Below, in pieces: positions 1 through 8,312 of a stretch of DNA of 13,415 bases. Under the pieces are notes generated by a model. That model was not told the origin of the DNA and searched no databases. It saw nothing but the letters and a program-made list of their open reading frames with translations. This DNA is from Actinomycetota bacterium (lineage in GTDB: Bacteria > Actinomycetota > Actinomycetes > Nanopelagicales > Nanopelagicaceae). The position numbers and the translations under genes were made by a program. Position 1 is the first letter of the stretch; every line of letters begins with the position of its first letter. The DNA is taken from assembly GCA_947381255.1 (NCBI GenBank), contig CANCUC010000008.1:1-13415 (forward strand). The letters are read 5' to 3'.

Positions 1-753
1 GATACACCTGGCAAAGTTCGCGCCATTTGTGCAAAGGCGGTACGACCAGATGCCACAGATCTGACTGTGCCCTCTGTTGGCGCTGTTTGCGTTTATAACG
101 ACATGGTTCACATTGCTCGCACCACTCTCGATGAAATTGGCGGGAAAAATATCCCGGTAGCCGCAGTGGCTACCGCATTTCCTTCAGGTCGCGCCTCTTT
201 TAAGGTCAAAGCTCAAGATACTCAGGATGCAATTGATGCAGGCGCCGGCGAAATCGATATGGTGATTGATCGGGGAGCATTTCTCTCGGGCAGATATGGT
301 GAAGTATTTGACGAGATCCTCAAGATTAAAGAGATCTGTGGCGATAAAGCGCATCTCAAGGTCATCCTAGAAACTGGCGAACTTGTAACTCTAGATAATG
401 TTCGCAAAGCCTCGTATCTAGCGATGCTCGCTGGAGCAGATTTCATCAAGACAAGCACTGGAAAAGTTGCACCTGCAGCGACGGCACCTGTCGTATTTGT
501 GATGTTAGAAGCTGTGCGCGACTACTACGCTGCAACCAAGATTCGCATTGGCGTTAAGCCCGCAGGTGGAATTAGAAACACTAAGGATGCAATTAAGCAA
601 CTGGTACTCGTTAACGAGGTAGCTGGCCCGGAGTGGTTAAATCCCGCTCTCTTTAGAATCGGGGCAAGCGCCCTTCTCAATGATTTGTTGCTCCAAAGAA
701 TGAAGATGAGGGATGGTTACTACGCCAGCCCTTCATATGTGACCCTGGACTGA
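1..753 (+). CDS. deoC: Deoxyribose-phosphate aldolase, 5' end cut by the window
   Basis: Cleaves 2-deoxyribose-5-phosphate to glyceraldehyde-3-phosphate and acetaldehyde, the last step of deoxynucleoside breakdown, in the cytosol. The reading frame is open from base 1 (DTPGKVRAICAKAVRPD), so 250 codons are visible and the true start lies upstream; the GTG at 67 is an internal valine, not a start. Class I aldolase residues are present: the Schiff-base lysine in FIKTSTGK (codon 448-450), the second active-site lysine in GVKPAGGIR (556-558), and the acidic residue in EIDMVID (256-258). The C-terminus (YYASPSYVTLD) extends past the barrel, as in the longer actinobacterial DeoC proteins. It is followed 10 bp later by the ALDH pair, which fits acetaldehyde disposal. 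Identity is secure; only the N-terminus is unseen. Confidence 0.96.
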   Translation, partial: DTPGKVRAICAKAVRPDATDLTVPSVGAVCVYNDMVHIARTTLDEIGGKNIPVAAVATAFPSGRASFKVKAQDTQDAIDAGAGEIDMVIDRGAFLSGRYGEVFDEILKIKEICGDKAHLKVILETGELVTLDNVRKASYLAMLAGADFIKTSTGKVAPAATAPVVFVMLEAVRDYYAATKIRIGVKPAGGIRNTKDAIKQLVLVNEVAGPEWLNPALFRIGASALLNDLLLQRMKMRDGYYASPSYVTLD

Positions 754-763
754 AAGTGGATAA

Positions 764-2206
764 ATGAGCGCCTTTGAATATGCACCAGCACTGGAGTCGA
801 CCTCGATTGTAAATATTGCCGATAGTTACAAGCTCTTTATCAATGGAAAATTCGTCGCCCCTAAATCCGGTAAGTACTTTCCAACTATTAATCCAGCTAC
901 CGGAAAAGTATTGGCAAAGATTGCCGATGCAAATGCCAAAGATGTAGATCTTGCTGTACTGGCAGCCCGCAACGCGTACGCCAAGGTCTGGGGCAAGATG
1001 CCTGCAGCAGAGCGTGGAAAGTATCTCTATCGCATCGCTCGCATTCTTCAAGAGCGCGCCAGAGAGTTTGCAGTATTAGAAACTCTCGATAATGGAAAGC
1101 CGATTCGTGAATCTCGCGATACAGATATTCCACTTGTTGCGGCGCACTTCTTCTATCACGCTGGCTGGGCAGATAAATTGCAGCATGCTGGTTTAGGAGA
1201 TTCACCAAAACCTTATGGCGTTGTTGGTCAGATCATTCCGTGGAACTTTCCAATGTTGATGTTGGCTTGGAAGGTCGCGCCAGCACTTGCAACCGGAAAT
1301 ACCGTGGTTCTTAAACCGGCAGAGACCACATCCCTGACCGCCCTTCTCTTTGCTGAAGTCTGTCAGCAAGCCGGATTACCGGATGGCGTTGTAAATATCG
1401 TGACCGGCGCGGGAGCAACTGGAAGCGCCATCGTGAACCATCCAGGTATCGACAAGATTGCATTCACTGGCTCAACAGAGGTCGGCAAATTAATCGCCAC
1501 CGCTATCGCTGGTACCAAAAAATCTGCAACCTTAGAACTCGGCGGAAAAGCTGCCAACATCATCTATGACGATGCTGCAATTGATGAAGCGGTTGAAGGC
1601 ATTGTGAATGGCATCTTCTTCAATCAGGGGCACGTCTGTTGTGCAGGTTCTAGATTATTAGTCCAGGAAAATATCCACGATGAGGTCTTAGAGAAACTCA
1701 AAATACGCATGAGCCATATACGCCTAGGCAATCCGCTCGATAAAAATACTGACATTGGCGCGATAAATAGTGCAGCCCAGCTGGCCAAAATTAAAGAGTT
1801 AACTGCGGCAGGAGATAGCGAAGGGGCGGATCGTTGGAGCGTTCCATGTGAGATTCCTTCTGAGGGATTCTGGTTTCCTCCGACTATTTTCACCGGAGTC
1901 TCCCAAACCCATCGCATCGCGCGTGAAGAGATCTTTGGGCCAGTGCTCTCTGTTTTGACCTTTAGAACGCCTCAGGAGGCGATTGAGAAGGCGAATAACA
2001 CCCCCTTTGGACTCTCCGCTGGCGTATGGACGGAGAAGGGTTCCAAGATCCTTTGGACCGCCTCAAAATTACGCGCAGGCGTGATCTGGGCAAATACCTT
2101 TAACAAATTTGATCCAGCTAGCCCATTTGGTGGTTACAAGGAGTCTGGTTGGGGCCGCGAAGGCGGAAGGCATGGCCTTAGCGCATATCTGAAGGGAAGC
2201 AATTGA
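764..2206 (+). CDS. NAD(P)-dependent aldehyde dehydrogenase, catalytic subunit (ALDH16-like N-terminal part)
   Basis: A complete 480-residue ALDH that oxidises an aldehyde to the acid with NAD(P)+. Visible motifs: PWNFP (W160, N161, oxyanion-hole Asn), the FTGSTEVGK cofactor loop, general base E258 in LELGGK, catalytic C292 in NQGHVCCAGSR, and EEIFGPV. The E258-C292 spacing of 34 equals that in human ALDH2 (268/302). The C-terminal part (SEGFWFPPTIF, FRTPQEAIEKANNTPFG, FGGYKESGWGREGGR) resembles, from memory, the ALDH16 family more than ALDH1/2. The gene sits 10 bp after deoC and 1 base before a second ALDH-like gene, so acetaldehyde from deoxyribose is the likely substrate; this is inferred from context. 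The ATG at 764 has only a weak purine-rich ribosome site, so coupling to deoC translation is likely. Confidence 0.93.
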   Translation: MSAFEYAPALESTSIVNIADSYKLFINGKFVAPKSGKYFPTINPATGKVLAKIADANAKDVDLAVLAARNAYAKVWGKMPAAERGKYLYRIARILQERAREFAVLETLDNGKPIRESRDTDIPLVAAHFFYHAGWADKLQHAGLGDSPKPYGVVGQIIPWNFPMLMLAWKVAPALATGNTVVLKPAETTSLTALLFAEVCQQAGLPDGVVNIVTGAGATGSAIVNHPGIDKIAFTGSTEVGKLIATAIAGTKKSATLELGGKAANIIYDDAAIDEAVEGIVNGIFFNQGHVCCAGSRLLVQENIHDEVLEKLKIRMSHIRLGNPLDKNTDIGAINSAAQLAKIKELTAAGDSEGADRWSVPCEIPSEGFWFPPTIFTGVSQTHRIAREEIFGPVLSVLTFRTPQEAIEKANNTPFGLSAGVWTEKGSKILWTASKLRAGVIWANTFNKFDPASPFGGYKESGWGREGGRHGLSAYLKGSN

Positions 2207-2207
2207 A

Positions 2208-3065
2208 ATGGCAACTCCCGTGACTCCGCGCATTGATGTCCTAAAGACATACAAGCTTTTTATTGGGGGAGCTTTTCCTCGCAGCGAATCTGGTCGCGTT
2301 TATGCGATTAAAGATTCCAAGGGAAATCACCTCGCCAACCCAGCTCTTGCCTCTCGCAAAGATCTACGCGATGCAGTTGTTGCAGCGCGCTCTGCATTTG
2401 GAGGTTGGTCGGGTGCCACGGCCTACAACCGCGGGCAAATCCTCTACCGAATGGCAGAAATCCTAGAAGGTCGCAGCGAACAACTAGCTGTTGAAATTGC
2501 CGCGCTAGAGGGCGTTACGCCTCGAGTAGCAAGTCAACAGGTGCAAGAGAGCGTGGATCTTCTTGTTTGGTATGCCGGTTGGAGTGACAAAATTTCTACG
2601 ATTGCTGGTTCTACAAATCCGGTATCCGGGCCGTATTACAACTTCTCAACACCTGAACCAATCGGAGTCGTTGCAGTATTCGCAGCAGCTAAACCTTCAC
2701 TTCTCAATCTAGTCGGAGCAATAGCATCTGTCATTACATCTGGAAATACCGCAGTCGTAGTTGCTTCTGAGAAATTTCCGTTGAGCGCAATTACCTTCGC
2801 TGAGGTTCTGGCAACTAGTGATCTTCCTGGGGGAGTAGTAAATATCTTGACAGGAAGCGCCGCTGAGTTGGCACCATGGACCGCATCACATATGGACATT
2901 GATGCGATTGATGCATCTGGATTAACGCCTAAGCAGTTGAAGGATGCTCAACTTGCTGGAGCGGCAAATCTCAAGCGAATCAGAGTTTTTGAGAGCGCCA
3001 AGTCACCGAAGAGAATTTTAGATTTCATGGAGACCAAGACAGTTTGGCATCCAATCGGAATCTAG
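2208..3065 (+). CDS. Truncated, catalytically dead ALDH-like protein (ALDH16-like C-terminal part)
   Basis: A 285-residue protein matching the first half of the ALDH fold: YKLFIGGAF near residue 15, a helical stretch (AVVAARSAFGGWSG), then PEPIGVVAVFAAAKPSLLN, GNTAVVVAS and LPGGVVNILTG, which align with PYGVVGQIIPWNFPML, GNTVVLKPA and LPDGVVNIVTG of the preceding protein. It then stops: the NQGxxC catalytic loop, the LELGG glutamate and the EEIFGP region are absent, and PWNFP is degenerate. The C-terminus METKTVWHPIG resembles the end of the second domain of ALDH16 proteins (human ALDH16A1 ends in a TKxxWxPxG-like motif, from memory). It starts one base after the stop of the catalytic ALDH, so it is probably an obligate partner subunit rather than an enzyme. 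No frameshift remnant of a lost catalytic half is apparent, because another gene begins 2 bp beyond on the opposite strand. Confidence 0.88.
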   Translation: MATPVTPRIDVLKTYKLFIGGAFPRSESGRVYAIKDSKGNHLANPALASRKDLRDAVVAARSAFGGWSGATAYNRGQILYRMAEILEGRSEQLAVEIAALEGVTPRVASQQVQESVDLLVWYAGWSDKISTIAGSTNPVSGPYYNFSTPEPIGVVAVFAAAKPSLLNLVGAIASVITSGNTAVVVASEKFPLSAITFAEVLATSDLPGGVVNILTGSAAELAPWTASHMDIDAIDASGLTPKQLKDAQLAGAANLKRIRVFESAKSPKRILDFMETKTVWHPIGI

Positions 3066-3067
3066 TT

Positions 3068-4162
3068 TTATTCCTCGCTTATGCGTTGATAGGCGGGCTT
3101 TACGAGCTCTTCAATGATGGCAAGGCGTTCATTGAATGGAATGAATGCGCTCTTAAGGGCATTCACTGTGACGCGCTGAAGATCGAGGAAAGTCCAGTCG
3201 AATGCATCAACGACGTGCCCCATCTCTTGCGACATGGAAGTTCCGCTCATCAGGCGATTGTCGGTATTAATGGTGATGCGGAAGCGAAGTTTTTCAAGCA
3301 CTCCAATTGGATGTGACGCATAATCTTTAGCTGCGCCTGTCTGCAAATTTGATGTTGGGCAGAGTTCAAGTGGAATGCGTCGATCTTTAACATAACTAGC
3401 GAGAAGTCCGAGCTTGGGTTCCGGACCGCTGAAATCAATATCTTCAACGATGCGAACGCCATGTCCTAAACGTTCAGCTCCACAGATCTGAATTGCTTGC
3501 CAGATTGAGGCAGGGCCGTATGCCTCACCGGCGTGGATTGTGAAGTGAGCATTTTGGGCGCGGAGATAATCAAATGCAGAGAGGTAATTCTTGGCCGGAA
3601 ATCCATCTTCTGGTCCAGCAATATCAAAGCCAACAACGTGCTCGTCGCGATATTTCACAACTTTCTTAGCGACCTCATCTGACCAATCATTTTGACGTAG
3701 AGCGCAGAGAATCTGTTCAACTCGAATTGAGTGACCTTCAGCCTTGGCATCGGCCATTCCCAATTGGAAGCCCTCGGTAGTTGCTTCGATAACTTCATCG
3801 AGCTCCATGGAACCTTGTGTAAATAACTCTGGAGCGCCACGAACTTCTGCGTAGACAACGCCATCACGAGCAAGATCTAGCGCGGCTTCACGCGCCACTC
3901 GAACTACGGCTTCATGAGTTTGCATGACTGCAATGGTGTGATCAAAGGTTTCGAGGTACCGCTCGAGGGAACCAGAGTTACATGCTTCGAAGAACCAATC
4001 GCCTAAAGGTCCCGCTTCTTGGAATGGAAGTTTGGTGTAGCCAATCTCTTGGGCTAACTCAATAATTGTTTGAGGTCGAAGGCCCCCATCTAAGTGATCA
4101 TGGAGAACTACCTTAGGAATGCGTTTGATCTGATCTGGGGTCGGCTTCTTTTCAAGAGTCAT
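3068..4162 (-). CDS. add: Adenosine deaminase
   Basis: Hydrolytically deaminates adenosine and deoxyadenosine to inosine and deoxyinosine in the cytosol. The 364 residues show the amidohydrolase metal and catalytic set: H21 and H23 in LHDHLDGG, H210 and E213 in TIHAGEAYG, H234 in ERLGHGVRI, and D301 in NTDNRLMSGTSMSQE. N302 replaces the second Asp of the classic TDDP motif; as I recall TDNR is usual in the actinobacterial branch, so activity is expected. LELCPTSN is also present. The ATG at 4162 lies 9 bp after the deoA stop, with GGGAT inside the deoA tail as a possible ribosome site. It is the last gene of the nucleoside operon, converging with the ALDH-like gene with 2 bp between stop codons. 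Confidence 0.96.
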   Translation of the reverse strand: MTLEKKPTPDQIKRIPKVVLHDHLDGGLRPQTIIELAQEIGYTKLPFQEAGPLGDWFFEACNSGSLERYLETFDHTIAVMQTHEAVVRVAREAALDLARDGVVYAEVRGAPELFTQGSMELDEVIEATTEGFQLGMADAKAEGHSIRVEQILCALRQNDWSDEVAKKVVKYRDEHVVGFDIAGPEDGFPAKNYLSAFDYLRAQNAHFTIHAGEAYGPASIWQAIQICGAERLGHGVRIVEDIDFSGPEPKLGLLASYVKDRRIPLELCPTSNLQTGAAKDYASHPIGVLEKLRFRITINTDNRLMSGTSMSQEMGHVVDAFDWTFLDLQRVTVNALKSAFIPFNERLAIIEELVKPAYQRISEE

Positions 4163-4171
4163 GTTTGGATT

Positions 4172-5467
4172 TTATCCCGTAATCTTTTCGAGGATGAGTG
4201 GAAGGCGCTCTACCTTCTCACCGGTAGATGAAATTCTCACTGCGCCCTGGAGAACTTCTAGTGCGCGTTCGAAACGTGGAGATTCATCGGTATGCAAGGT
4301 GAAGAGAGGATCACCAGCCTTAATCTGTTCGCCGGGTTTGGCGTGAATTTCAATGCCAGCCCCAGCCTGAACCGCTTCACCTTGACGTGAGCGACCTGCA
4401 CCTAAGCGCCAGGCGCTAATTCCCACTGCCATGGCATTCATCTCAATAATCTCGCCACTGCTCTCAGCGGTAACGACATGCTGCTCGCGCGCAACGGGTA
4501 GCTTGGCATCTGGATCTCCACCTTGGGCACTAATCATCTGACGCCAGACATCCATCGCCGAACCGTTCTTCAGCGCATCTGCTGGATCCATAGTCGCTTT
4601 AATGCCTGCAGCATCTAACATTTCACGGGCCATAACGAGAGTGAGCTCCACGATATCTGCCGGGCCTCCGCCTGCAAGGACTTCAACTGACTCTCGGACT
4701 TCAAGTGCATTTCCGGCAGTTAACCCGAGAGGTACATCCATCGCAGTGATGAGAGCGCGAGTATTAACTCCTGCACGCTTTCCAAGTTCAACCATTGTCT
4801 GCGCTAATTCTCTCGCCTTAAGTGGATCGCTCATAAATGCGCCACTTCCAGTTTTTACATCAAGAATGAGAGCGGATGTTCCTTCCGCGATCTTCTTGCT
4901 CATAATGCTGGAAGCAATCAATGGAATAGCAGGAACAGTTCCTGTCACATCGCGAAGGGCATAAAGTTTTTTATCAGCAGGAGCCAAACCAGCGCCTGCT
5001 GCACAGATTACCGCGCCACAATCTTGCAAGACTTTTAGCATCTCTTCATTACTAAGAGATGCGCGCCAGCCTGGGATTGATTCCAATTTATCTAGTGTTC
5101 CGCCGGTATGGCCAAGTCCTCTACCGGAAAGTTGAGGAACAGCGCCGCCGCAAGCTGCAACGAGGGGAGCGAGGGGCAAAGTGATCTTGTCTCCAACTCC
5201 ACCAGTGGAGTGCTTATCAGCGGTCTTTCGTGAGAGTGCTGACCAGTTCATGCGCTCTCCGCTATTGATCATTGCATCGGTCCAGCGAGAAATTTCGCGC
5301 ATATTCATACCGTTAAGCAATATCGCCATGAGAAGTGAAGACATCTGCTCATCCGCAACCACACCGCGGGTATAAGCATCAACAATCCAGTCAATTTGTG
5401 GATCAGTGAGTTCACCGTTATCGCGTTTAGCGCTAATAATTTCTACGGCGGCAAATGGTTCAGTCAT
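4172..5467 (-). CDS. deoA: Thymidine / pyrimidine-nucleoside phosphorylase
   Basis: Phosphorolyses thymidine, deoxyuridine and possibly uridine to the free base plus (deoxy)ribose-1-phosphate. The length of 431 residues is normal for the family. Phosphate and substrate motifs are intact: K85-HSTGGVGDK, the family signature SGRGLGHTGGTLDKLE at residues 114-129, and ALRDVTGTVPAIPLIASSIMSKK carrying the Arg, Ser and Lys of the pyrimidine site. The C-terminal alpha/beta domain (IEIHAKPGEQIKAGDPLFTL) is present. The ATG at 5467 has an AAGGA ribosome site 5 nt upstream, and the gene begins 9 bp after the cdd stop. Cdd upstream converts cytidine substrates to uridine forms this enzyme can split. Whether thymidine or uridine is preferred cannot be decided from sequence by eye. 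Confidence 0.95.
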   Translation of the reverse strand: MTEPFAAVEIISAKRDNGELTDPQIDWIVDAYTRGVVADEQMSSLLMAILLNGMNMREISRWTDAMINSGERMNWSALSRKTADKHSTGGVGDKITLPLAPLVAACGGAVPQLSGRGLGHTGGTLDKLESIPGWRASLSNEEMLKVLQDCGAVICAAGAGLAPADKKLYALRDVTGTVPAIPLIASSIMSKKIAEGTSALILDVKTGSGAFMSDPLKARELAQTMVELGKRAGVNTRALITAMDVPLGLTAGNALEVRESVEVLAGGGPADIVELTLVMAREMLDAAGIKATMDPADALKNGSAMDVWRQMISAQGGDPDAKLPVAREQHVVTAESSGEIIEMNAMAVGISAWRLGAGRSRQGEAVQAGAGIEIHAKPGEQIKAGDPLFTLHTDESPRFERALEVLQGAVRISSTGEKVERLPLILEKITG

Positions 5468-5476
5468 GGGGATCCT

Positions 5477-5881
5477 TTACGTGAGTTGGTCTGGACCAAA
5501 GGCCCACGGCAAAATTTCAGACATTGGAAGGGGACCTGCTGGTGTCATGAGTAAGCAATTCGCCCCACCATGTTCAAAGATGAGTTGACGACAGCGACCA
5601 CACGGGGAGAGGAAATTTCCCTCTCCATCGACGCAGAGAACCGCAAGAAGCTTGCCTCCTCCAGATGCAATGAGATCGGAGACCATTCCGCATTCCGCAC
5701 AGAGCGTCATTCCGTAGCTAGCATTTTCAACGTTACAACCGGTCACGATACGGCCATCATCTACTAGTCCTGCTACGCCGACTGGAAACTTTGAATATGG
5801 CGCGTAAGCCATATTCATTATGTGTTTCGCTTCAGCATGCAAGGCATCCCAATCAATCACTGGGAGTTCTGAAAGGCTCAA
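5477..5881 (-). CDS. cdd: Cytidine deaminase (tetrameric type)
   Basis: Deaminates cytidine and deoxycytidine to uridine and deoxyuridine. The 134-residue length is that of the short homotetrameric class. Zinc is held by three cysteines: C61 with proton-shuttle E63 in CAECG, and C94 and C97 in SPCGRCRQ; GCNVENASYG binds the ribose. CAECG in place of CAERT is, as I recall, common in actinobacterial enzymes. The start is a TTG at 5881: GGAGA lies 6 nt upstream, and the TTG shares a 4-nt TTGA overlap with the nupQ stop. The first downstream ATG would remove conserved sequence. Tight overlap with the permease gene places it firmly in the nucleoside uptake operon. Confidence 0.95.
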   Translation of the reverse strand: MSLSELPVIDWDALHAEAKHIMNMAYAPYSKFPVGVAGLVDDGRIVTGCNVENASYGMTLCAECGMVSDLIASGGGKLLAVLCVDGEGNFLSPCGRCRQLIFEHGGANCLLMTPAGPLPMSEILPWAFGPDQLT

Positions 5882-7137
5882 TGCGATTCTCCGCGCTTAT
5901 ATGGAGTTCCGTCTGCTGCCGGCGCTCGGACTCGGCCCACAAAACCTGTAACCGCAATGACGGTAGCTAGATATGGAACCATCAACATGAACTCAGATGG
6001 AATTGGAGTGCCGATAATTCCAAGAACGCTCTGCAGGTTGTCGGCAAAGCCAAAGAGTAGAGCGGCAGACACTGCGCCCCACGGTGTCCAACGACCAAAG
6101 ATCAGAGCAGCCAGCGCAATGAAGCCCTTACCTGCGGTCATCTCTTTATTGAATGCACCAACGCCACCAACAGTGAAGTACGCGCCACCCAAACCAGCCA
6201 CCATACCCGCGATCATTACGTTCATGAAGCGCAAGCGGTTGACCTTAATTCCAACGCTATCTGCAGCAGTTGGATGTTCACCGACCGCGCGGGTACGTAG
6301 CCCCCACTTGGTCTTGAAGAGGGAGAAGTTGATAAAGAAGATAACTCCATACATCAAATAAACGATGATGCTCTGATCAAAGAGAATCGGGCCAACAATT
6401 GGAATCTTCCAGAGCAGCGGAATCTTTATCGCCGCGAGGGTTGGACCTGAGTTCCATGTGCTCTGATAGGGAATGAGGAGTTTCTTATAAAGAAAGTCGG
6501 TAATTCCGTAGACCAGAACGTTAAGAACGAATCCTAAGATGATTTGATCGATTGAAAAGTTAATCGCAAAGACGGCAAGCAAGGTTGAGATGAGGCAGCC
6601 TGCGAGAGGTGCAACGACCAAACCTAGGAAAGTGGAGTGGGTGAGGCTTGCAACAACGCCGCTGACAAAGGCACCGGCAAGCAATTGGCCTTCAATGGCG
6701 ATATTTACGACGCCAGAGCGTTCGCTCAGCACGCCTGCCATAGATCCAAAGATCAAGGGAACTGAGAGAAGCAAGGCACCTTGAAGCAGTCCAGTAAATG
6801 GAATGAACTTTCCAGCAGCGGCCCAGGAGAGGAATGACATCATGATTCCAGCGGAGCCAATTCCACTCGCTAGCCCAATGGTTCTACCGGCGCGGAATTG
6901 TAGAAAAGCTACAGCTGATGCGAGCACGGAGATCACTCCAAAGAGCAGAGAGGCAGTCCTTGAGCTAATAACCCATTGTTGAATGAGCACCCACTCTTTA
7001 TCTAAGGTGAATCCATAGGTGACGTTCTGGCCACTCTTTTGGAATAGGCCGAATATGAGCGTTGAAAGAACGGCAAGTATTGCCATCACGAAAAGAGTTC
7101 GGCGACGGCGACGTTCTGCAGCGGATAGAGCCTTCAT
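5878..7137 (-). CDS. nupQ: Nucleoside ABC transporter permease (NupQ-like)
   Basis: Inner-membrane permease of the BPD_transp_2 type (simple sugar/nucleoside importers). The core signature MAGVLSERSGVVNIAIEGQLL is present, followed by many hydrophobic segments and KVNRLRFMNVMIAGMVAGLGG, the ATPase-coupling loop region. About 100 residues with extra hydrophobic segments precede the core; B. subtilis NupQ (about 320 aa) lacks these. The start is placed at the ATG 7137, giving 419 residues: GAAGGG lies 9 nt upstream and the ATGA overlaps the nupP stop by 4 nt. An in-frame ATG at 7146 would add three residues, but its ribosome site would touch the codon. It pairs with NupP as the second membrane subunit. 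Substrate assignment rests on the cdd, deoA and add neighbours and the BmpA-type binding protein. Confidence 0.92.
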   Translation of the reverse strand: MKALSAAERRRRRTLFVMAILAVLSTLIFGLFQKSGQNVTYGFTLDKEWVLIQQWVISSRTASLLFGVISVLASAVAFLQFRAGRTIGLASGIGSAGIMMSFLSWAAAGKFIPFTGLLQGALLLSVPLIFGSMAGVLSERSGVVNIAIEGQLLAGAFVSGVVASLTHSTFLGLVVAPLAGCLISTLLAVFAINFSIDQIILGFVLNVLVYGITDFLYKKLLIPYQSTWNSGPTLAAIKIPLLWKIPIVGPILFDQSIIVYLMYGVIFFINFSLFKTKWGLRTRAVGEHPTAADSVGIKVNRLRFMNVMIAGMVAGLGGAYFTVGGVGAFNKEMTAGKGFIALAALIFGRWTPWGAVSAALLFGFADNLQSVLGIIGTPIPSEFMLMVPYLATVIAVTGFVGRVRAPAADGTPYKRGESH

Positions 7138-8312
7138 CCGTTCCATCCCTTCGCTGTGAGCTCCCCAGTTGTTTTGAGGTTCTTCAATCTAAATACCCAT
7201 TTCACAACGGATGGGGCTGCGATAAAGAGGACCACAAGCGCCTGAATGACAAGCACGATATCAATAGGAGTATTGGTATTTGCCTGCATCGTTCCACCGC
7301 CAGCGCGAAGTGCTCCAAAGAGAAGTGAGGCAAAGACAACGCCCATTGGTTTTGCACGACCTAAGAGTGCGACGGTAATAGCATCAAATCCGAAGTTGCC
7401 GGCGGTGCCGCTGGTGAGCGAGAAGTCGCTACCAAGAACGTGAACTGCGCCGCCGAGACCTGCAAGTCCACCTGAGATGGCCATGACTGCTGTCATTACA
7501 AAGGGAACAGAAATTCCGGCAGTTTTCGCAGCTGCCGCATTGGCTCCTACTGCTCTAAATCTAAATCCCCAGGTACTTCGGGAGAGCAACCACCAAACAA
7601 AAGCTGCGGTCGCAAGTGCAACAAAGATTCCAAGGTTCACTCGATAGTTATCTCCGGCAAGATGCGGCATTCTCGCTGATGGCAAAACATCAGGTGAGAT
7701 GGGATCGCGTCGTCCAGGTCTTAAGAAGCGAGTAGTGCCGAGCAGCCACATCAAAAAGTAGAGAGCCACATAGTTAAGCATGATGGTGACGATTACCTCG
7801 TGTGAGCCGGTTCGAGCTTTAAGTAAGCCAACCAATCCGCCCCAAATAGCACCGGCAATAATTGCCGCGAGTACAGCAACAACTACATGGATTCCGATAG
7901 GCATGTGAAATGCGAAGCCAACATAGGAGGCGGCAATCGAGCCGAAGATAAATTGACCTTGCGCTCCGATATTAAATAGACCGGCTCTGAAAGCCAGAGC
8001 TACAGAGAGCCCGGCCAAAATCAGGGGAGCGGCGGTGACAAGAGTTTCAGAGAGCGGATACCAGGAGAGCAAAGCATCATGCGGCTTAGCCAAACTTGGG
8101 TTGTAAACCGAACCTTCAAAGAGTGCAAGGTAGGACTGCCAAATTGCCACTCCTGCAGATTTAATAAATGTAACGGGATGACCGATGTGCTTGAGAACTG
8201 TTGAATCAGAGAAGGCAATCAGCAGCGCTCCAAAGAACATCGCCAATACAAAGGAGAGCCCGGGAAGGGTGAGAGCGCGAAGTGAAGGACGCTTTATCGT
8301 TAATTTACGCAT
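7134..8312 (-). CDS. nupP: Nucleoside ABC transporter permease (NupP-like)
   Basis: First membrane subunit of the importer, BPD_transp_2 family. After a basic N-terminus and one hydrophobic helix come the family features LILAGLSVALAFRAGLFNIGAQGQFIFGSI, GLLKARTGSHEVIVTIMLNYVALY and FRFRAVGANAAAAKTAGISV; the last is the cytoplasmic coupling loop of these permeases. The ATG at 8312 (392 residues) is preferred: it overlaps the nupO stop by 8 nt with a weak GGTG 6 nt upstream. A GTG at 8321 would add three residues and lacks a better ribosome site. The product should form a heterodimer with NupQ. Length is slightly above B. subtilis NupP (about 350), normal for actinobacterial versions as far as I recall. 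Confidence 0.92.
   Translation of the reverse strand: MRKLTIKRPSLRALTLPGLSFVLAMFFGALLIAFSDSTVLKHIGHPVTFIKSAGVAIWQSYLALFEGSVYNPSLAKPHDALLSWYPLSETLVTAAPLILAGLSVALAFRAGLFNIGAQGQFIFGSIAASYVGFAFHMPIGIHVVVAVLAAIIAGAIWGGLVGLLKARTGSHEVIVTIMLNYVALYFLMWLLGTTRFLRPGRRDPISPDVLPSARMPHLAGDNYRVNLGIFVALATAAFVWWLLSRSTWGFRFRAVGANAAAAKTAGISVPFVMTAVMAISGGLAGLGGAVHVLGSDFSLTSGTAGNFGFDAITVALLGRAKPMGVVFASLLFGALRAGGGTMQANTNTPIDIVLVIQALVVLFIAAPSVVKWVFRLKNLKTTGELTAKGWNG

Noticed and set aside
67..753. deoC starting at the GTG at 67
   Set aside because: The frame is open to base 1 and the upstream residues (DTPGKVRAICAKAVRPD) are conserved DeoC sequence, so the gene is merely cut by the window.
2208..3065. Second ALDH gene as a decaying pseudogene
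   Set aside because: The frame is intact, starts one base after its partner, ends in a recognisable ALDH16-like C-terminus and keeps well-formed motifs; it looks like a maintained subunit.
3057..3074. GGAAT...ATTCC hairpin as a terminator for the convergent operons
   Set aside because: The stem is only 5 bp, A/T-rich, with an 8-nt loop and no following T tract.
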